From assembly GCA_027064135.1 (NCBI GenBank), contig JAMOQG010000019.1, forward strand, positions 96,571 through 160,570: a stretch of 64,000 nt of DNA, read 5' to 3'. Positions 29,557 through 40,232 of the stretch are shown here, piece by piece (the first letter of the stretch is position 1; every line of letters starts with the position of its first letter). The notes beneath the pieces were generated by a model. That model saw only the letters and a program-made list of their open reading frames with translations, ran no database searches and was not told where the DNA came from. The position numbers were made by a program, and so were the translations under genes. The stretch is from Peptostreptococcaceae bacterium (GTDB lineage: Bacteria; Bacillota; Clostridia; Peptostreptococcales; Acidaminobacteraceae).

Positions 29557-30132
29557 ATGTTTATTGAAGCATTGATTATTGGCTTAATAATTGGAATTAT
29601 AACAAAAGGAAGAATATCAAATCTTTTTTCCTTGAATATAAGAGGATGGTATTTAATAGTTGTAGGAGCGTTGGTTCAATATTTGCCTGTAGTACTTAAT
29701 TTATTTAAAATTCAATTGTTTGATTATAATTATTTTACTTTAATTGGCAATGTTATTTTACTTCTTGCAGTTATTATTAATATTGAAATAAAAGGAGTTT
29801 TTATAATATTAATTGGTGGTATTTTAAATTTAGTTGGATTTATATTAAATGGCTTCCAAATGCCTGTGCTTCATTCACTGGTTTCGAAGAAATTTATACA
29901 ATTGGTAAGTGATAACGATGTTATGAATTATAAATTAATTAGTGAAATGTCAAATTGGAAGTATTATTTTGGAAAGATAATTTCAATGCCTAATATTTAT
30001 CCTTTTCATAAAGCTTTAAGTTTTGGTGATATAGTGATAACAATTGGTTTAATAATATTAGTATCTTTGGAAATGAAAAAAACTTATTTCCGAGGAAGCG
30101 ATAATATGTTGAGATTTCCACATCAATTATAA
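29557..30132 (+). CDS. DUF5317-like membrane protein
   Basis: 191 residues with about five hydrophobic segments. The start (FIEALIIGLIIGIITKGRIS, then LFSLNIRGWYLIVVGALVQ) and the middle (GGILNLVGFILNGFQMPV) resemble the DUF5317 family seen in Clostridia. Function unknown. It stands alone between two terminators. Confidence 0.7.
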   Translation: MFIEALIIGLIIGIITKGRISNLFSLNIRGWYLIVVGALVQYLPVVLNLFKIQLFDYNYFTLIGNVILLLAVIINIEIKGVFIILIGGILNLVGFILNGFQMPVLHSLVSKKFIQLVSDNDVMNYKLISEMSNWKYYFGKIISMPNIYPFHKALSFGDIVITIGLIILVSLEMKKTYFRGSDNMLRFPHQL

Positions 30133-30156
30133 TGCTAGAATTTTCTAGCATTTTTA
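30132..30156 (+). terminator. terminator after the DUF5317 gene
   Basis: ATGCTAGA (30132-30139) and TCTAGCAT (30144-30151), 4-nt loop, then TTTT. Confidence 0.8.
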
Positions 30157-30179
30157 ACATTAAATAGAAAGGATGAAAA

Positions 30180-32912
30180 ATGAGTAAATTTATAGAAGTG
30201 TTGGGTTCAATTTTTGGAACATATAACGGAAGAGAGATTGCAAAAATTGAAAAAATAGTAGATCAGATTGAAAAATTAGATGATGAAATGATTTCGCTAA
30301 GTGATGAAGAGCTTAGAAATAAAACAAATGAATTTAAGGAAAGATTAAAAAATAATGAAACACTAGATGACATATTGGTGGAGACTTTTGCGGTTGTTAG
30401 AGAAGCTGCTTTTAGAACGTTAAATATGAAGCATTATAGAGTTCAATTAATTGGTGGAATTGTGTTACATCAAGGGAGAATTACAGAAATGAGAACAGGA
30501 GAAGGAAAAACTCTTGTAGCAACTTTACCAACATATTTAAATGCTCTTAGTGAAGAGGGTGTTCATGTAGTTACAGTTAATGATTATCTTGCACAAAGAG
30601 ATAAAGCTTGGATGGGTAAAGTATATGAATTTTTAGGATTAACTGTTGGCTGTATTATAAGTGGCATGGAGAATGCAGATAGAAAGAAAGCTTATCAATG
30701 TGATATTACATATGGTACAAATAATGAATTTGGTTTTGATTATATACGTGATAACATGGTGGTTAGAAAAGAAAATAAAGTTCAAAGGGGTTTTAATTAT
30801 GCGATAATTGATGAGGTTGACTCAACATTAATTGATGAGGCAAGAACGCCTTTAATTATTTCAGGAGCAGGCACAAAATCAACTGGTCTTTATTCAAAAG
30901 CAGATAATTTTATAAAAACTTTAATTAATGTAACTGATTATATAGTTGATGAAAAGGAAAAAACTGTTGTTTTAACAGATGAATCAGGACTTCCTAAAGC
31001 TGAAAAGTATTTTGGTGTGGAAAATTTAAGCTCGCCAGAAAATATGGAAATAAATCATCATATTAATCAAGCTCTTAGGGCAAGAACTTTAATGAAGCGT
31101 GATATTGATTATGTGGTAAAAGATGGTGAAATTTTAATTGTTGATGAATTTACTGGAAGACTTATGTCTGGAAGAAGATATTCTAATGGTTTACATCAAG
31201 CTATTGAAGCAAAAGAAGGACAATCTATTAGAAAAGAAAGTCAAACTTTAGCTACTATTACTGTTCAAAACTTTTTTAGAATGTATAAAAAATTAGCTGG
31301 GATGACAGGAACTGCAAAAACAGAGGAAGAAGAATTTAAACATATTTACGGCATGGATGTATTGACTATTCCAACAAATAAGCCTGTAGTAAGAAATGAT
31401 AAGGAAGATGTAATTTATAGAACTTTAAAAGGAAAATTTAATGCAATTGTAGAAGATATTAAAATTGCACATGCAAAAGGTCAACCGGTTTTGGTTGGAA
31501 CGATTTCAATAGAAATTTCTGAATATATTTCGAAATTACTGAAAAGACAAGGAATAGAGCATGAGGTTTTAAATGCTAAACATCATGATAAAGAAGCTGA
31601 AATAGTAGCTCAAGCGGGAAGATATAATGTGGTTACTATTGCTACAAATATGGCTGGCCGTGGTACTGATATTGTGCTTGGAGGAAATCCAGAATTTGTT
31701 GCAAAAAAATATATGAAACGTGATGGTTATGATGATGAAATGCTTGAAAAAGTTACAAGCCCTCTAGATTCTCATGATGAAGAAGTTAAAAAAGCGAAAA
31801 TTGTATATCATAAGTATTTTGATGAATTGGAAAAAGAATTTTCTAGTGAAAAAGCGAAAGTTATTGCTGCTGGCGGACTCCATATTATTGGAACTGAAAG
31901 ACATGAATCAAGGCGTATTGATAATCAGTTAAGAGGTAGATCAGGACGTCAAGGTGATGTTGGATCATCACAGTTTTTTATTTCATTTGAAGATGATTTA
32001 TTAAGATTATTTGTTAGTGATAAGATTAGAAATATGGTTGCTAGTTTAGGAATGGATGAAGAAACTCCAATTGAAGCTTCAATTTTATCAAATTCTATTG
32101 AAAAAGCTCAGAAAAAAGTAGAGGGAAGAAACTTTGGTATAAGAAAACATGTTTTACAATATGATGATGTAATTAATAGACAAAGAGAAATTATATATAC
32201 TGAAAGAAATAAAGTTTTAGAAGGAGAAGATTTAAAAGATAATATTGTTAAAATGATTGAAAAAATTATTGATGAAGCGATACAGCTTTATACAAGCGGT
32301 ACTGAATATCCTGAGGAATGGAAATTGGATTTACTTGAATCGTATTTACATTCGATTTTTCTTCCGAAAAATATTATTGATAAAAACAATTATGATTTAA
32401 CAAGAGAAGATTTAAAAGAATCAATTTATAATAAGGCAATGGAAATATATAATGAAAAAGAGGAGAGCTTCACGTCTGAAAGAATGCGTGAACTTGAAAG
32501 ATTTATTCTGTTAAGAGTTGTAGATACTAAATGGATTGATCATATTGATGCAATGGCTCAATTAAAACAAGGTATTGGATTAAGAGCAATTGGTCAACAA
32601 GATCCTGTTATTGCTTACAAAAAAGAAGGCTTCGATATGTTTGATGAAATGATTAACAATATTCAAAATGATACCGTTAAATATATTTATGGAGCATCAA
32701 TTGAAACAAATACCAAAAGAGAAAAGGTTGCTGTTGTTTCAAATGCAATTAAAAGGGGTGCTGATAGTGTTACAAATACAAATGCATCTAGGTCTAATGA
32801 TAAACAAAGTACATTTGTTAGAAATGATAAAAAAATAAGAAGAAATGATCCATGTCCTTGTGGAAGTGGTAAAAAATATAAAAATTGCTGTGGAGTTGGG
32901 AAAGTTGATTGA
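30180..32912 (+). CDS. secA: preprotein translocase ATPase SecA
   Basis: 910 residues. ATP-driven motor pushing preproteins through SecYEG. Walker A region [68 protein letters not shown] and [10 protein letters not shown] are present. The C-terminal linker ends in the zinc/SecB-binding SEC-C motif [24 protein letters not shown] precedes ATG. Its last codons overlap the start of prfB. Confidence 0.97.
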   Translation: MSKFIEVLGSIFGTYNGREIAKIEKIVDQIEKLDDEMISLSDEELRNKTNEFKERLKNNETLDDILVETFAVVREAAFRTLNMKHYRVQLIGGIVLHQGRITEMRTGEGKTLVATLPTYLNALSEEGVHVVTVNDYLAQRDKAWMGKVYEFLGLTVGCIISGMENADRKKAYQCDITYGTNNEFGFDYIRDNMVVRKENKVQRGFNYAIIDEVDSTLIDEARTPLIISGAGTKSTGLYSKADNFIKTLINVTDYIVDEKEKTVVLTDESGLPKAEKYFGVENLSSPENMEINHHINQALRARTLMKRDIDYVVKDGEILIVDEFTGRLMSGRRYSNGLHQAIEAKEGQSIRKESQTLATITVQNFFRMYKKLAGMTGTAKTEEEEFKHIYGMDVLTIPTNKPVVRNDKEDVIYRTLKGKFNAIVEDIKIAHAKGQPVLVGTISIEISEYISKLLKRQGIEHEVLNAKHHDKEAEIVAQAGRYNVVTIATNMAGRGTDIVLGGNPEFVAKKYMKRDGYDDEMLEKVTSPLDSHDEEVKKAKIVYHKYFDELEKEFSSEKAKVIAAGGLHIIGTERHESRRIDNQLRGRSGRQGDVGSSQFFISFEDDLLRLFVSDKIRNMVASLGMDEETPIEASILSNSIEKAQKKVEGRNFGIRKHVLQYDDVINRQREIIYTERNKVLEGEDLKDNIVKMIEKIIDEAIQLYTSGTEYPEEWKLDLLESYLHSIFLPKNIIDKNNYDLTREDLKESIYNKAMEIYNEKEESFTSERMRELERFILLRVVDTKWIDHIDAMAQLKQGIGLRAIGQQDPVIAYKKEGFDMFDEMINNIQNDTVKYIYGASIETNTKREKVAVVSNAIKRGADSVTNTNASRSNDKQSTFVRNDKKIRRNDPCPCGSGKKYKNCCGVGKVD

Positions 32913-34015
32913 TAAATTAAAAAAAATGTTACATGAAATGAGCGATATTGAGAAAGTTGTTGCGGACATTAGGAGTTCGCTTTGACGTTCCAAATTTAAA
33001 AATAGAATATGAAAAACTAGAAAAATTAATGACTAAAGAAGGATTTTGGAATGATTCTGAAGAAGCTCAAAAAATTGTTAAACAAGCAAAATCAATTGAA
33101 AAAAAAATTAATAAAATTGAAAATTTGGAATCAGAATTTAGTGATATTCAAATGCTTGTAGACATTGCAATTGAAGAAGAAGATTCTGAACTTTATAATG
33201 AAATTTTAGATCAGTATGGAAAAATAAAAGAAACAGTAGAAAAAATGAAATTAAGTACTATGCTTAGTGGTGAATATGATCATTTAAGTGCAATTTTATC
33301 AATTAATTCAGGTAGTGGTGGTTTAGATGCACAAGATTGGGCTGAAATGCTTCTTAGAATGTATACAAAATGGGCTGAGACTCAAGGCTATGATGTTGAT
33401 GTTTTGGATATTTTAAGTGATAAAAAAGGTGGAATTAAAAGTGTAACTATAAAAATAGATGGAGAATATGCAACAGGATATTTAAAATCTGAAAAAGGAG
33501 TTCATAGATTAGTAAGAATTTCACCATTTGATACTGCAGGGAAAAGGCATACATCATTTGCTTCTGTTGATGTAATACCAGAACTTGATGATACGATTGA
33601 AATAGAAATTGACCCAACAAATTTAAGAATTGACACTTATCGCGCATCAGGAGCAGGGGGACAGCATATTAATAAAACTGATTCTGCTGTAAGAATTACT
33701 CATTTACCAACAAATATTGTTGTACAGTGTCAAAATGAAAGATCACAACTTAGTAATAAAAAAACTGCTATGAAAATGTTAATGGCAAAGCTTATTCATC
33801 TTAAAGAGAAAGAGAAAAAAGAAGAAATTGGAGATTTAATGGGTGACCATTCTCAAATTACTTGGGGGAGCCAAATTAGATCTTATGTTTTTCATCCATA
33901 TAGTATGGTTAAAGACCATAGAACAAATTATGAAGTTGGAGATGTCAATAGGGTTATGGATGGGTATATTGATGGGTTTATCAATGAATATTTAAAAATG
34001 GCCAAGGAGTTGTAA
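32905..34015 (+). CDS. prfB: peptide chain release factor 2, programmed +1 frameshift
   Basis: Coding is joined as 32905-32982 plus 32984-34015, 369 residues. The first 26 codons start at TTG 32905 (GGAG at 32892-32895, overlapping the secA end) and run to CTT TGA. An internal SD-like AGGAG (32971-32975) precedes CTTTGAC, exactly the classical RF2 frameshift site. Shifting past T 32983 continues as [14 protein letters not shown]2 motifs: SPF-type recognition segment [16 protein letters not shown] and the catalytic GGQ in [20 protein letters not shown]2 level is autoregulated through the in-frame UGA. ATG 32926 is an alternative start. Confidence 0.94.
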
Positions 34016-34032
34016 TAAACTGGAGGGACTAT

Positions 34033-36204
34033 ATGGATAGAATAATTAAACAATTAGCTCTTGAATTAAAAGTAAAAGAATTTCAAGTGAAAGAAACTAT
34101 CAAATTAATTGATGAAGGAAATACGATTCCTTTTATTGCTAGATATAGAAAAGAAATGACTGGCGGATTAGATGATGAAGTGTTAAGAAATCTTGATAAA
34201 AGGTTATTATATTTAAGAAATTTAAAAGAGAGAAAAGAAGATGTCATAAATATAATTGATAATCAGGGGAAATTAACTGATGAGTTGAGAAATGAAATAC
34301 TTAATGCAGAAATGATTCAAGAAGTTGAAGATTTATATAGACCATATAAACAAAAAAGAAGAACAAGGGCAACAAAAGCAAAAGAAAAAGGTTTAGAGCC
34401 TTTAAGTGTAATAATTATTTCCCAGGAAATTATTCAGGGAAATATTGAAGATTATGCAAAAGAATATATAGACATTGAAAAAGGTGTTGAATCAGTAGAG
34501 GACGCCATTAATGGAGCAAAAGACATTATTGCGGAGATAATATCTGATGAACCTAAATATAGAGAATATATAAGAAATTATGTTAAGAATTATGGAGTAT
34601 TAAAATCTAATGTAAAAGCACATGATAAAGATGAAAAAGAAGTTTTTAAAATGTATTATGAGTATAGCGAAAGAATAAAATCTATTGCTAATCATAGAGT
34701 GCTTGCAGTAAACCGTGGTGAAAACGAAAAGATATTGAAAGTTGATGTTAAAATTGAAGAAGAAGCATTAATTAAATATCTTGAAAATAAAATAATTACA
34801 AATAGTAAATCAATATTTCATGAAGTTTTAACTGAAGCTATTAAAGATAGTTATAAAAGACTTATTTATCCATCTATCGAAAGAGAAATAAGATCAATTT
34901 TAACTGAAACAGCTCAAGAGGAAGCAATTGAAGTGTTTGCAAGAAATACTAAATCGTTATTAATGATTCCTCCTATTAGTGGAATGAATGTTTTAGGTGT
35001 TGATCCAAGTTTTAGGACTGGATGTAAATTAGCAGTTTTAGATAAATATGGAAAACTTTTAAGTTATGATACAATTTATCCTAATGCCCCTCAACATAAG
35101 GTTAAAGAATCAAAAGAAGTATTAAAGAAAATAATAAAGAAATATGATATAGATATTTTATCAATTGGAAATGGTACTGCTTCACGAGAAACTGCTCAAA
35201 TTGTTTCAGAAGTTATTTCTGAAATTGATGAAGAGGTTGTATATACGATTGTTAGTGAAGATGGAGCTTCAGTTTATTCTGCTTCAAAACTTGGAACTGA
35301 AGAATTTCCAGATATTAATGTATCTATTAGAGGTGCGGTATCAATAGGAAGAAGACTTCAAGATCCGCTAGCTGAACTTGTTAAAATTGATCCTATGAGT
35401 ATTGGCGTTGGTCAATATCAACATGATTTAAATAAAACTAAATTAGAATATTCATTAACTGGAGTAGTTGAGGATTGTGTTAATGGAGTAGGTGTTAATT
35501 TAAATACGGCTTCAGCGACATTACTTAGTTATGTTTCAGGAATTTCAGGTGCTATTAGTAAAAATATTGTTAACTATAGAGAAGAAAATGGTGAATTTAA
35601 AAGTAGAAAAGAACTTTCGAAAGTTAAAAGACTTGGACCAAAAGCTTTTGAACAATGTGCAGGATTTTTAAGAATTAGAAATGGTAAGAATATATTTGAT
35701 AATACAGGAGTTCATCCGGAAAGTTATAATGCGACAAAGAAACTTCTTAAAATTCTTGATTATAGCGAAACAGATGTGAAAAACGGGAAAATAGATGATA
35801 TTAGCGATAAAATAAAAGAAAAAGGTGGATTTCTAGAAATATCTAAGAAATTGGATGTTGGAATACCAACTTTAACGGATATTGTTAAAGAGTTAGTTAA
35901 GCCTGGTAGAGATCCTAGAGAAGAAATGCCTAAACCTGTTTTTAAAAGTGGTGTTTTAAAAATTGAAGATTTAGAAATTGATATGGTTTTAAAAGGTACT
36001 GTTAGAAACGTTGTGGATTTTGGTTGTTTTGTAGATATTGGTATTAAACAGGATGGTCTTGTTCATATTTCAGAATTGAGCGATAAGTTTGTTAAAAGAC
36101 CTATGGATATTGTGAAGGTTGGAGATATTGTAGACGTTAGAATAATTGATATTAATATCGAAAGGCAGCGTATAGGATTAAGTATGAAGAAGACTAGGAG
36201 TTAA
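34033..36204 (+). CDS. tex: Tex-family RNA-binding transcription accessory protein
   Basis: 723 residues. Tex N-terminal helical domain (IPFIARYRKEMTGGLDDEVL, VEDLYRPYKQKRRTRAT), YqgF/RNase-H-like domain with GVDPSFRTGCKLAVLD (about 325), helix-hairpin-helix pairs (LNTASATLLSYVSGI, VKRLGPKAFEQCAGFLRI) and a C-terminal S1 domain (VLKGTVRNVVDFGCFVDIG to LSMKKT). Intact. GGAGG ribosome site 17 nt after prfB. Confidence 0.95.
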   Translation: MDRIIKQLALELKVKEFQVKETIKLIDEGNTIPFIARYRKEMTGGLDDEVLRNLDKRLLYLRNLKERKEDVINIIDNQGKLTDELRNEILNAEMIQEVEDLYRPYKQKRRTRATKAKEKGLEPLSVIIISQEIIQGNIEDYAKEYIDIEKGVESVEDAINGAKDIIAEIISDEPKYREYIRNYVKNYGVLKSNVKAHDKDEKEVFKMYYEYSERIKSIANHRVLAVNRGENEKILKVDVKIEEEALIKYLENKIITNSKSIFHEVLTEAIKDSYKRLIYPSIEREIRSILTETAQEEAIEVFARNTKSLLMIPPISGMNVLGVDPSFRTGCKLAVLDKYGKLLSYDTIYPNAPQHKVKESKEVLKKIIKKYDIDILSIGNGTASRETAQIVSEVISEIDEEVVYTIVSEDGASVYSASKLGTEEFPDINVSIRGAVSIGRRLQDPLAELVKIDPMSIGVGQYQHDLNKTKLEYSLTGVVEDCVNGVGVNLNTASATLLSYVSGISGAISKNIVNYREENGEFKSRKELSKVKRLGPKAFEQCAGFLRIRNGKNIFDNTGVHPESYNATKKLLKILDYSETDVKNGKIDDISDKIKEKGGFLEISKKLDVGIPTLTDIVKELVKPGRDPREEMPKPVFKSGVLKIEDLEIDMVLKGTVRNVVDFGCFVDIGIKQDGLVHISELSDKFVKRPMDIVKVGDIVDVRIIDINIERQRIGLSMKKTRS

Positions 36205-36205
36205 A

Positions 36206-37153
36206 ATGACGGATGATTATATATTGGTATTAGGAGCTTCTGTTGTAGATATTTTTGGATTCTGTGATAATGAGTATACATCTTTTGATTCAATTCCTGG
36301 AGTTGTAAAAGTTTCTTTTGGAGGGGTGTCAAGAAATATTGCTGAAAATTTGGCAAGAATGGAAATAAACACTAAATTCATTTCAGTTCTTGGCGATGAT
36401 GAAATGGGTCTCCAAATGATTTCTCATGCTAAAGATATTGGATATGATGTTTCAGAATCATTAATACTTGAAAATAATAGGACACCTACATATCTTGCTG
36501 TTCTTAATGAAAATGGAGAAATGGTTTCTGGAATAAATGATATGACTAATATTAATAAATTAGACGTGAAGTATTTAAAAACAAAAGAAAGTATAATAAA
36601 GAATTCTCAATATGTTTTTGTTGATGCAGATAATCCAGATAATCTTGAATATTTATTAAATGAATTTAAAGATACAAAATTCATTTTAGATCCGATTTCT
36701 GCAGTTAAAACTAGAAACATTTTGTCATTTATTGGAAAATTTCATACTATAAAACCTAATAAATTGGAAGCTGAAGTGATTTCAGGAATGAAAATTGAAA
36801 ATAAAGACGATTTGCTTATTGCAGCTAAAAAAATTCATGCATTGGGTGTCAAAAGAATGTTTATAACACTTGATAAAGATGGTGTGTTTTACTCAGACGG
36901 AAAAACTAAAGGGTTATTAAAAGCATTAAATCCAATTGTAAAAAATGTAACTGGTGCAGGAGATTCTTTTGTAGCGGGTATAGGATACGGATATGTTAAT
37001 AATTTAGAAATTGATGAAATTGCAAAATTAGCTACAACTATGGCATTTATTACAATTTCTGATAAAGAAACAATTCACCCAAATTTGAGACTTGAAAAAG
37101 TTCTTGATGAGGTAAAAAGAATTAACTGGGAAGAGCATAAATTTAACTATTAG
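36206..37153 (+). CDS. PfkB-family kinase, pseudouridine-kinase-like
   Basis: 315 residues. The ribokinase-type ATP/active-site motif GAGDSFVAGIGYG and the upstream TIKPNKLEAE are present. The N-terminal segment GVVKVSFGGVSRNIAENLAR is very close to the PsuK (pseudouridine kinase) pattern. No pseudouridine-5'-phosphate glycosidase (psuG) is adjacent, so the substrate remains open. It starts 1 nt after tex; GGAG lies inside the tex end. Confidence 0.85.
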   Translation: MTDDYILVLGASVVDIFGFCDNEYTSFDSIPGVVKVSFGGVSRNIAENLARMEINTKFISVLGDDEMGLQMISHAKDIGYDVSESLILENNRTPTYLAVLNENGEMVSGINDMTNINKLDVKYLKTKESIIKNSQYVFVDADNPDNLEYLLNEFKDTKFILDPISAVKTRNILSFIGKFHTIKPNKLEAEVISGMKIENKDDLLIAAKKIHALGVKRMFITLDKDGVFYSDGKTKGLLKALNPIVKNVTGAGDSFVAGIGYGYVNNLEIDEIAKLATTMAFITISDKETIHPNLRLEKVLDEVKRINWEEHKFNY

Positions 37154-37166
37154 CATGGAGGCAAAT

Positions 37167-38318
37167 ATGTTACTACTTAAAAATTTAAAAATATATACAA
37201 TGGAAGAAAATGTTATTGAAAAAGGTTCTATCTTAATAAAAAATAGAAAATTTCTTGAAATAAGTGAAACTATAGATGTGAATGAAAAAAATATTGAAGT
37301 TTACGATATGAATGGAATGATTGCAACTCCAGGATTAATAGATGCGCATTGTCATTTAGGAATGTTTGAAGATGCAATAGGATTTGAAGGTAATGATGTA
37401 AATGAAATGACAAACCCTATTACTCCTGAATTAAGAGCAATTGATGGAATTAATCCAATGGATAAAACATTTACAGAAGCTATTGCTGGTGGAGTTACAA
37501 CGGTTTCAACAGGCCCAGGAAGTGCAAATGTAATTGGAGGACAATTTGCAATTATAAAAACTCACGGTGTCTCAATTGATGAAATGATCGTAAAAGCGCC
37601 TTCTGCAATGAAATGTGCTTTTGGAGAAAATCCGAAAAGAGTTTATAATGCAATGAAAAAATCTCCTTCTACAAGAATGGCGACGGCTGCTGAATTAAGA
37701 AAAACATTATATGAAGCTTTAGAATATGATACTAAAATTAGAAGAGGCGATGATGGGAAATTCGATTTTAGATTAAAAGCGATGTTACCTGTAATACATA
37801 GAGATATTCCGTTAAAAGCACATGCTCATAGAGCTGATGATATTTTAACGGCAATTAGAATTGCAAAAGAGTTTGATGTTGATTTAACATTGGATCATTG
37901 TACTGAAGGGCATTTGATTGTTGATATTCTAAAAAACGAAAAATATCCTGCGATTGTTGGCCCTACGTTTGGACATAGATCTAAATTTGAATTAAAAAAT
38001 AAATCATTTACAACTCCTGGAATATTAAATAAAGCGGGAGTTAAAGTTGCAATAATGACTGATTCACCAGTTATACCATTACAACATTTAAATATGTGTG
38101 CAGCATTAGCTGTTAGAAGTGGTATGGATGAAAACGAAGCTTTAAAAGCAATTACGATTAATCCAGCAGAAATTCTAAAAATTGATAATAAAGTTGGAAG
38201 TATAAAAGTTGGTAAAGATGCAGATTTAGCAATATGGGATAACCATCCGTTTGATATTCAATCTCGCGTTGTAATAACTGTGATAAATGGAAAAATTATT
38301 AAGAATGAAATTGAGTAG
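37167..38318 (+). CDS. metal-dependent amidohydrolase (imidazolonepropionase-like)
   Basis: 383 residues from ATG 37167 behind GGAGGC. Metal-binding TPGLIDAHCHLG, AGGVTTVSTGPGSANV, AHAHRADDI, LDHCTEGH and the catalytic Asp in VAIMTDSPV are all present, with a C-terminal small beta domain (GKDADLAIWDNHP) usual for COG1228 amidohydrolases. Substrate is not predictable; several relatives act on cyclic amides or isoaspartyl compounds. Follows the PsuK-like kinase by 13 nt, which may hint at shared nucleoside or amide salvage. Confidence 0.88.
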   Translation: MLLLKNLKIYTMEENVIEKGSILIKNRKFLEISETIDVNEKNIEVYDMNGMIATPGLIDAHCHLGMFEDAIGFEGNDVNEMTNPITPELRAIDGINPMDKTFTEAIAGGVTTVSTGPGSANVIGGQFAIIKTHGVSIDEMIVKAPSAMKCAFGENPKRVYNAMKKSPSTRMATAAELRKTLYEALEYDTKIRRGDDGKFDFRLKAMLPVIHRDIPLKAHAHRADDILTAIRIAKEFDVDLTLDHCTEGHLIVDILKNEKYPAIVGPTFGHRSKFELKNKSFTTPGILNKAGVKVAIMTDSPVIPLQHLNMCAALAVRSGMDENEALKAITINPAEILKIDNKVGSIKVGKDADLAIWDNHPFDIQSRVVITVINGKIIKNEIE

Positions 38319-38319
38319 T

Positions 38320-39072
38320 ATGGATAATATTTATATTAAAGGTGGTAGAGCTCATTTTAATGGGGTTAGTATTCAAAGTAATGTTGGTTTTTCAAGAGTG
38401 AGTTTTGATAAAAAAAATGAACAATTTATTATTAGAAGTGGTAAATATATTAAAAGTGATACAAAAATTAGTAAAATAATTAATTTTATTTCTAAAATTC
38501 CATTTTTAAGATCTTTTGTTCTTTTTTACAATATGATAAAAAGTAATAAAAAAATGGCTTTGAAAATAGTTGGCATATATATAGTATTACTAGTTTTATT
38601 ATTTAATTTTGATAATGAAACTTTAAATACTGTTGATTCTTTTTTAGAAAATGGAAACTTGAGTTATTTTGTCATTGTGTTAGTTGTAAGTATAGGTATT
38701 AAAGTTACCAGTATTTCAAATTATCATGGTGCAGAGCATATGGTTATTAATTATTATAATAAATATAAGAATTTAGAATTTAATAATTTAGAAGATATCA
38801 CTAGAGTATCGAATTCGTGTGGTAGTGTACTAATATTAATAACGTTTTTCTTTTTTTATGCTTTTAATTTATTTTCATCATATGTAGATTTAAATTTTCT
38901 TATTTCTTATATGATAGCATATGAAGTGTTTATTAGTAAAAATAAATTATTTAAACCAATTTTTTATATGAGTGGTGTTATTCAAAAGTATTTATTAACT
39001 TCAAAACCAAGTGCAATTCAATTAAGGTTAGCAAAAGTCGCATTAAAAAATGCAGTTAATAAAAGTAATTAG
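38320..39072 (+). CDS. DUF1385 (YqhQ-like) membrane protein
   Basis: 250 residues from ATG 38320, 1 nt after the previous stop. Family landmarks: IYIKGGRAHFNGVSI near the start, the GAEHMVINYY motif (about 140) and NSCGSVLILITFFFFY. About three to four membrane segments. The family is annotated as a predicted metal-dependent enzyme, but the activity is unproven. The usual QAVMEGVMM-type motif is replaced by GRAHFNGVSI, a divergent version. ATG 38305 is an alternative start. Confidence 0.75.
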   Translation: MDNIYIKGGRAHFNGVSIQSNVGFSRVSFDKKNEQFIIRSGKYIKSDTKISKIINFISKIPFLRSFVLFYNMIKSNKKMALKIVGIYIVLLVLLFNFDNETLNTVDSFLENGNLSYFVIVLVVSIGIKVTSISNYHGAEHMVINYYNKYKNLEFNNLEDITRVSNSCGSVLILITFFFFYAFNLFSSYVDLNFLISYMIAYEVFISKNKLFKPIFYMSGVIQKYLLTSKPSAIQLRLAKVALKNAVNKSN

Positions 39073-39081
39073 AGGTGCGAA

Positions 39082-39531
39082 ATGAAAGTAGTATGTAAAA
39101 ATGAAAATGATACAAAAAGATTGGCTAAAGAAATTTCAAATGTTGTGAAGCCTGGTGATGTAATTTGCCTTGATGGTGATTTGGGCGCAGGTAAAACAAC
39201 TTTCACGAAATATTTATGTGGATATTTAGGTGTAAAAGGATATGTAAATTCTCCGAGTTATAGTATTGTTAATGAATATGATGGTAATGTAAAAATTAAT
39301 CATTTTGATGTATATAGAATTTTTTCTATTGAAGAATTATATGAAATTGGATATGAAGAGTATTTTAATAATAAGAGTTTATGTATTGTAGAATGGGCAG
39401 AAAAAATTGAAGAGTTGATTCCTGAAAAAAGTATATGGATGAATATATCTCTAGGAAGAAATTATAATGAAAGAGTTATTGATATTAAAGGTTTAGATGA
39501 TAAATTGACTTTTGAAGGAGTTGAGAAATAG
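39082..39531 (+). CDS. tsaE: tRNA t6A biosynthesis ATPase TsaE
   Basis: 149 residues. Walker A LDGDLGAGKTTFTKYL, GYVNSPSYSIVNEY, HFDVYRI and CIVEWAEKIEELIP. It supports TsaB/TsaD in making threonylcarbamoyladenosine at A37 of ANN-decoding tRNAs. Starts the tsaE-tsaB-rimI string; GAGGTG ribosome site. Confidence 0.94.
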   Translation: MKVVCKNENDTKRLAKEISNVVKPGDVICLDGDLGAGKTTFTKYLCGYLGVKGYVNSPSYSIVNEYDGNVKINHFDVYRIFSIEELYEIGYEEYFNNKSLCIVEWAEKIEELIPEKSIWMNISLGRNYNERVIDIKGLDDKLTFEGVEK

Positions 39532-39532
39532 T

Positions 39533-40231
39533 ATGAAAATTTTAGGAATTGAAACATCATCAATAGTTGCTAGTGTAGCAATAACTGAAAACGAATTATT
39601 ATTAGGGGAAACTACTATTAATCACCCTAAAAAACATTCTCAAAAATTAATGCCTATAATAAAAAATCTGTTTAAAAGTTTAAATATGACAATTGATGAT
39701 ATTGATTTGATTGCAGTTTCTAATGGGCCAGGTTCTTTTACTGGAATTAGAATTGGTCTTACAACAGCTAAAGCTTTAGCACATAAAAGTAAAATACCTG
39801 TGGCTACAATTTCAACGCTAGAATCTCTTGCAATGAATGATAATAATTATACTGGAAAGGTTTTTTCAATAATTGATGCAAGAAGAAAAAATGTTTTTGT
39901 AAATGAATATGATTTAAAAAATGGGATAATAGTATTAGAAAATGAACCGTCTATGGAAGTTATAGATGATTATTTGAATATTATAAATGAATGTTCAGGA
40001 AAAGTACTTTTAGTTGGAAGTGGAGTAACTGAAAATATTGAATATATAATCGAAAATAAAAATGAAAACGTTATATTGAGTGATATGAATAGTAATTTTC
40101 CTATTGCTAAAACTCTTTGTATTTTAGGAAGCAGATTAGAAAAAGAAAATTATAATAATTATGATAATGTTAAAGCTAATTATATAAGAAAATCACAGGC
40201 TGAAATAAGTATAGCTCAAAAAGGAAAATAA
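39533..40231 (+). CDS. tsaB: tRNA t6A biosynthesis protein TsaB
   Basis: 232 residues from ATG 39533, behind GGAG; 1 nt after the tsaE stop. ILGIETSSIVASVAI, SNGPGSFTGIRIGLTTAKAL and IDARRKNVFV are family hallmarks. Inactive TsaD paralogue that scaffolds the t6A complex. Confidence 0.94.
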   Translation: MKILGIETSSIVASVAITENELLLGETTINHPKKHSQKLMPIIKNLFKSLNMTIDDIDLIAVSNGPGSFTGIRIGLTTAKALAHKSKIPVATISTLESLAMNDNNYTGKVFSIIDARRKNVFVNEYDLKNGIIVLENEPSMEVIDDYLNIINECSGKVLLVGSGVTENIEYIIENKNENVILSDMNSNFPIAKTLCILGSRLEKENYNNYDNVKANYIRKSQAEISIAQKGK

Positions 40232-40232
40232 A

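Noticed and set aside
32948-34015. prfB starting at ATG 32948 in the main frame
   Set aside because: That start lies inside the leader reading frame, lacks a ribosome site and gives a non-homologous N-terminus; the frameshifted model is better.
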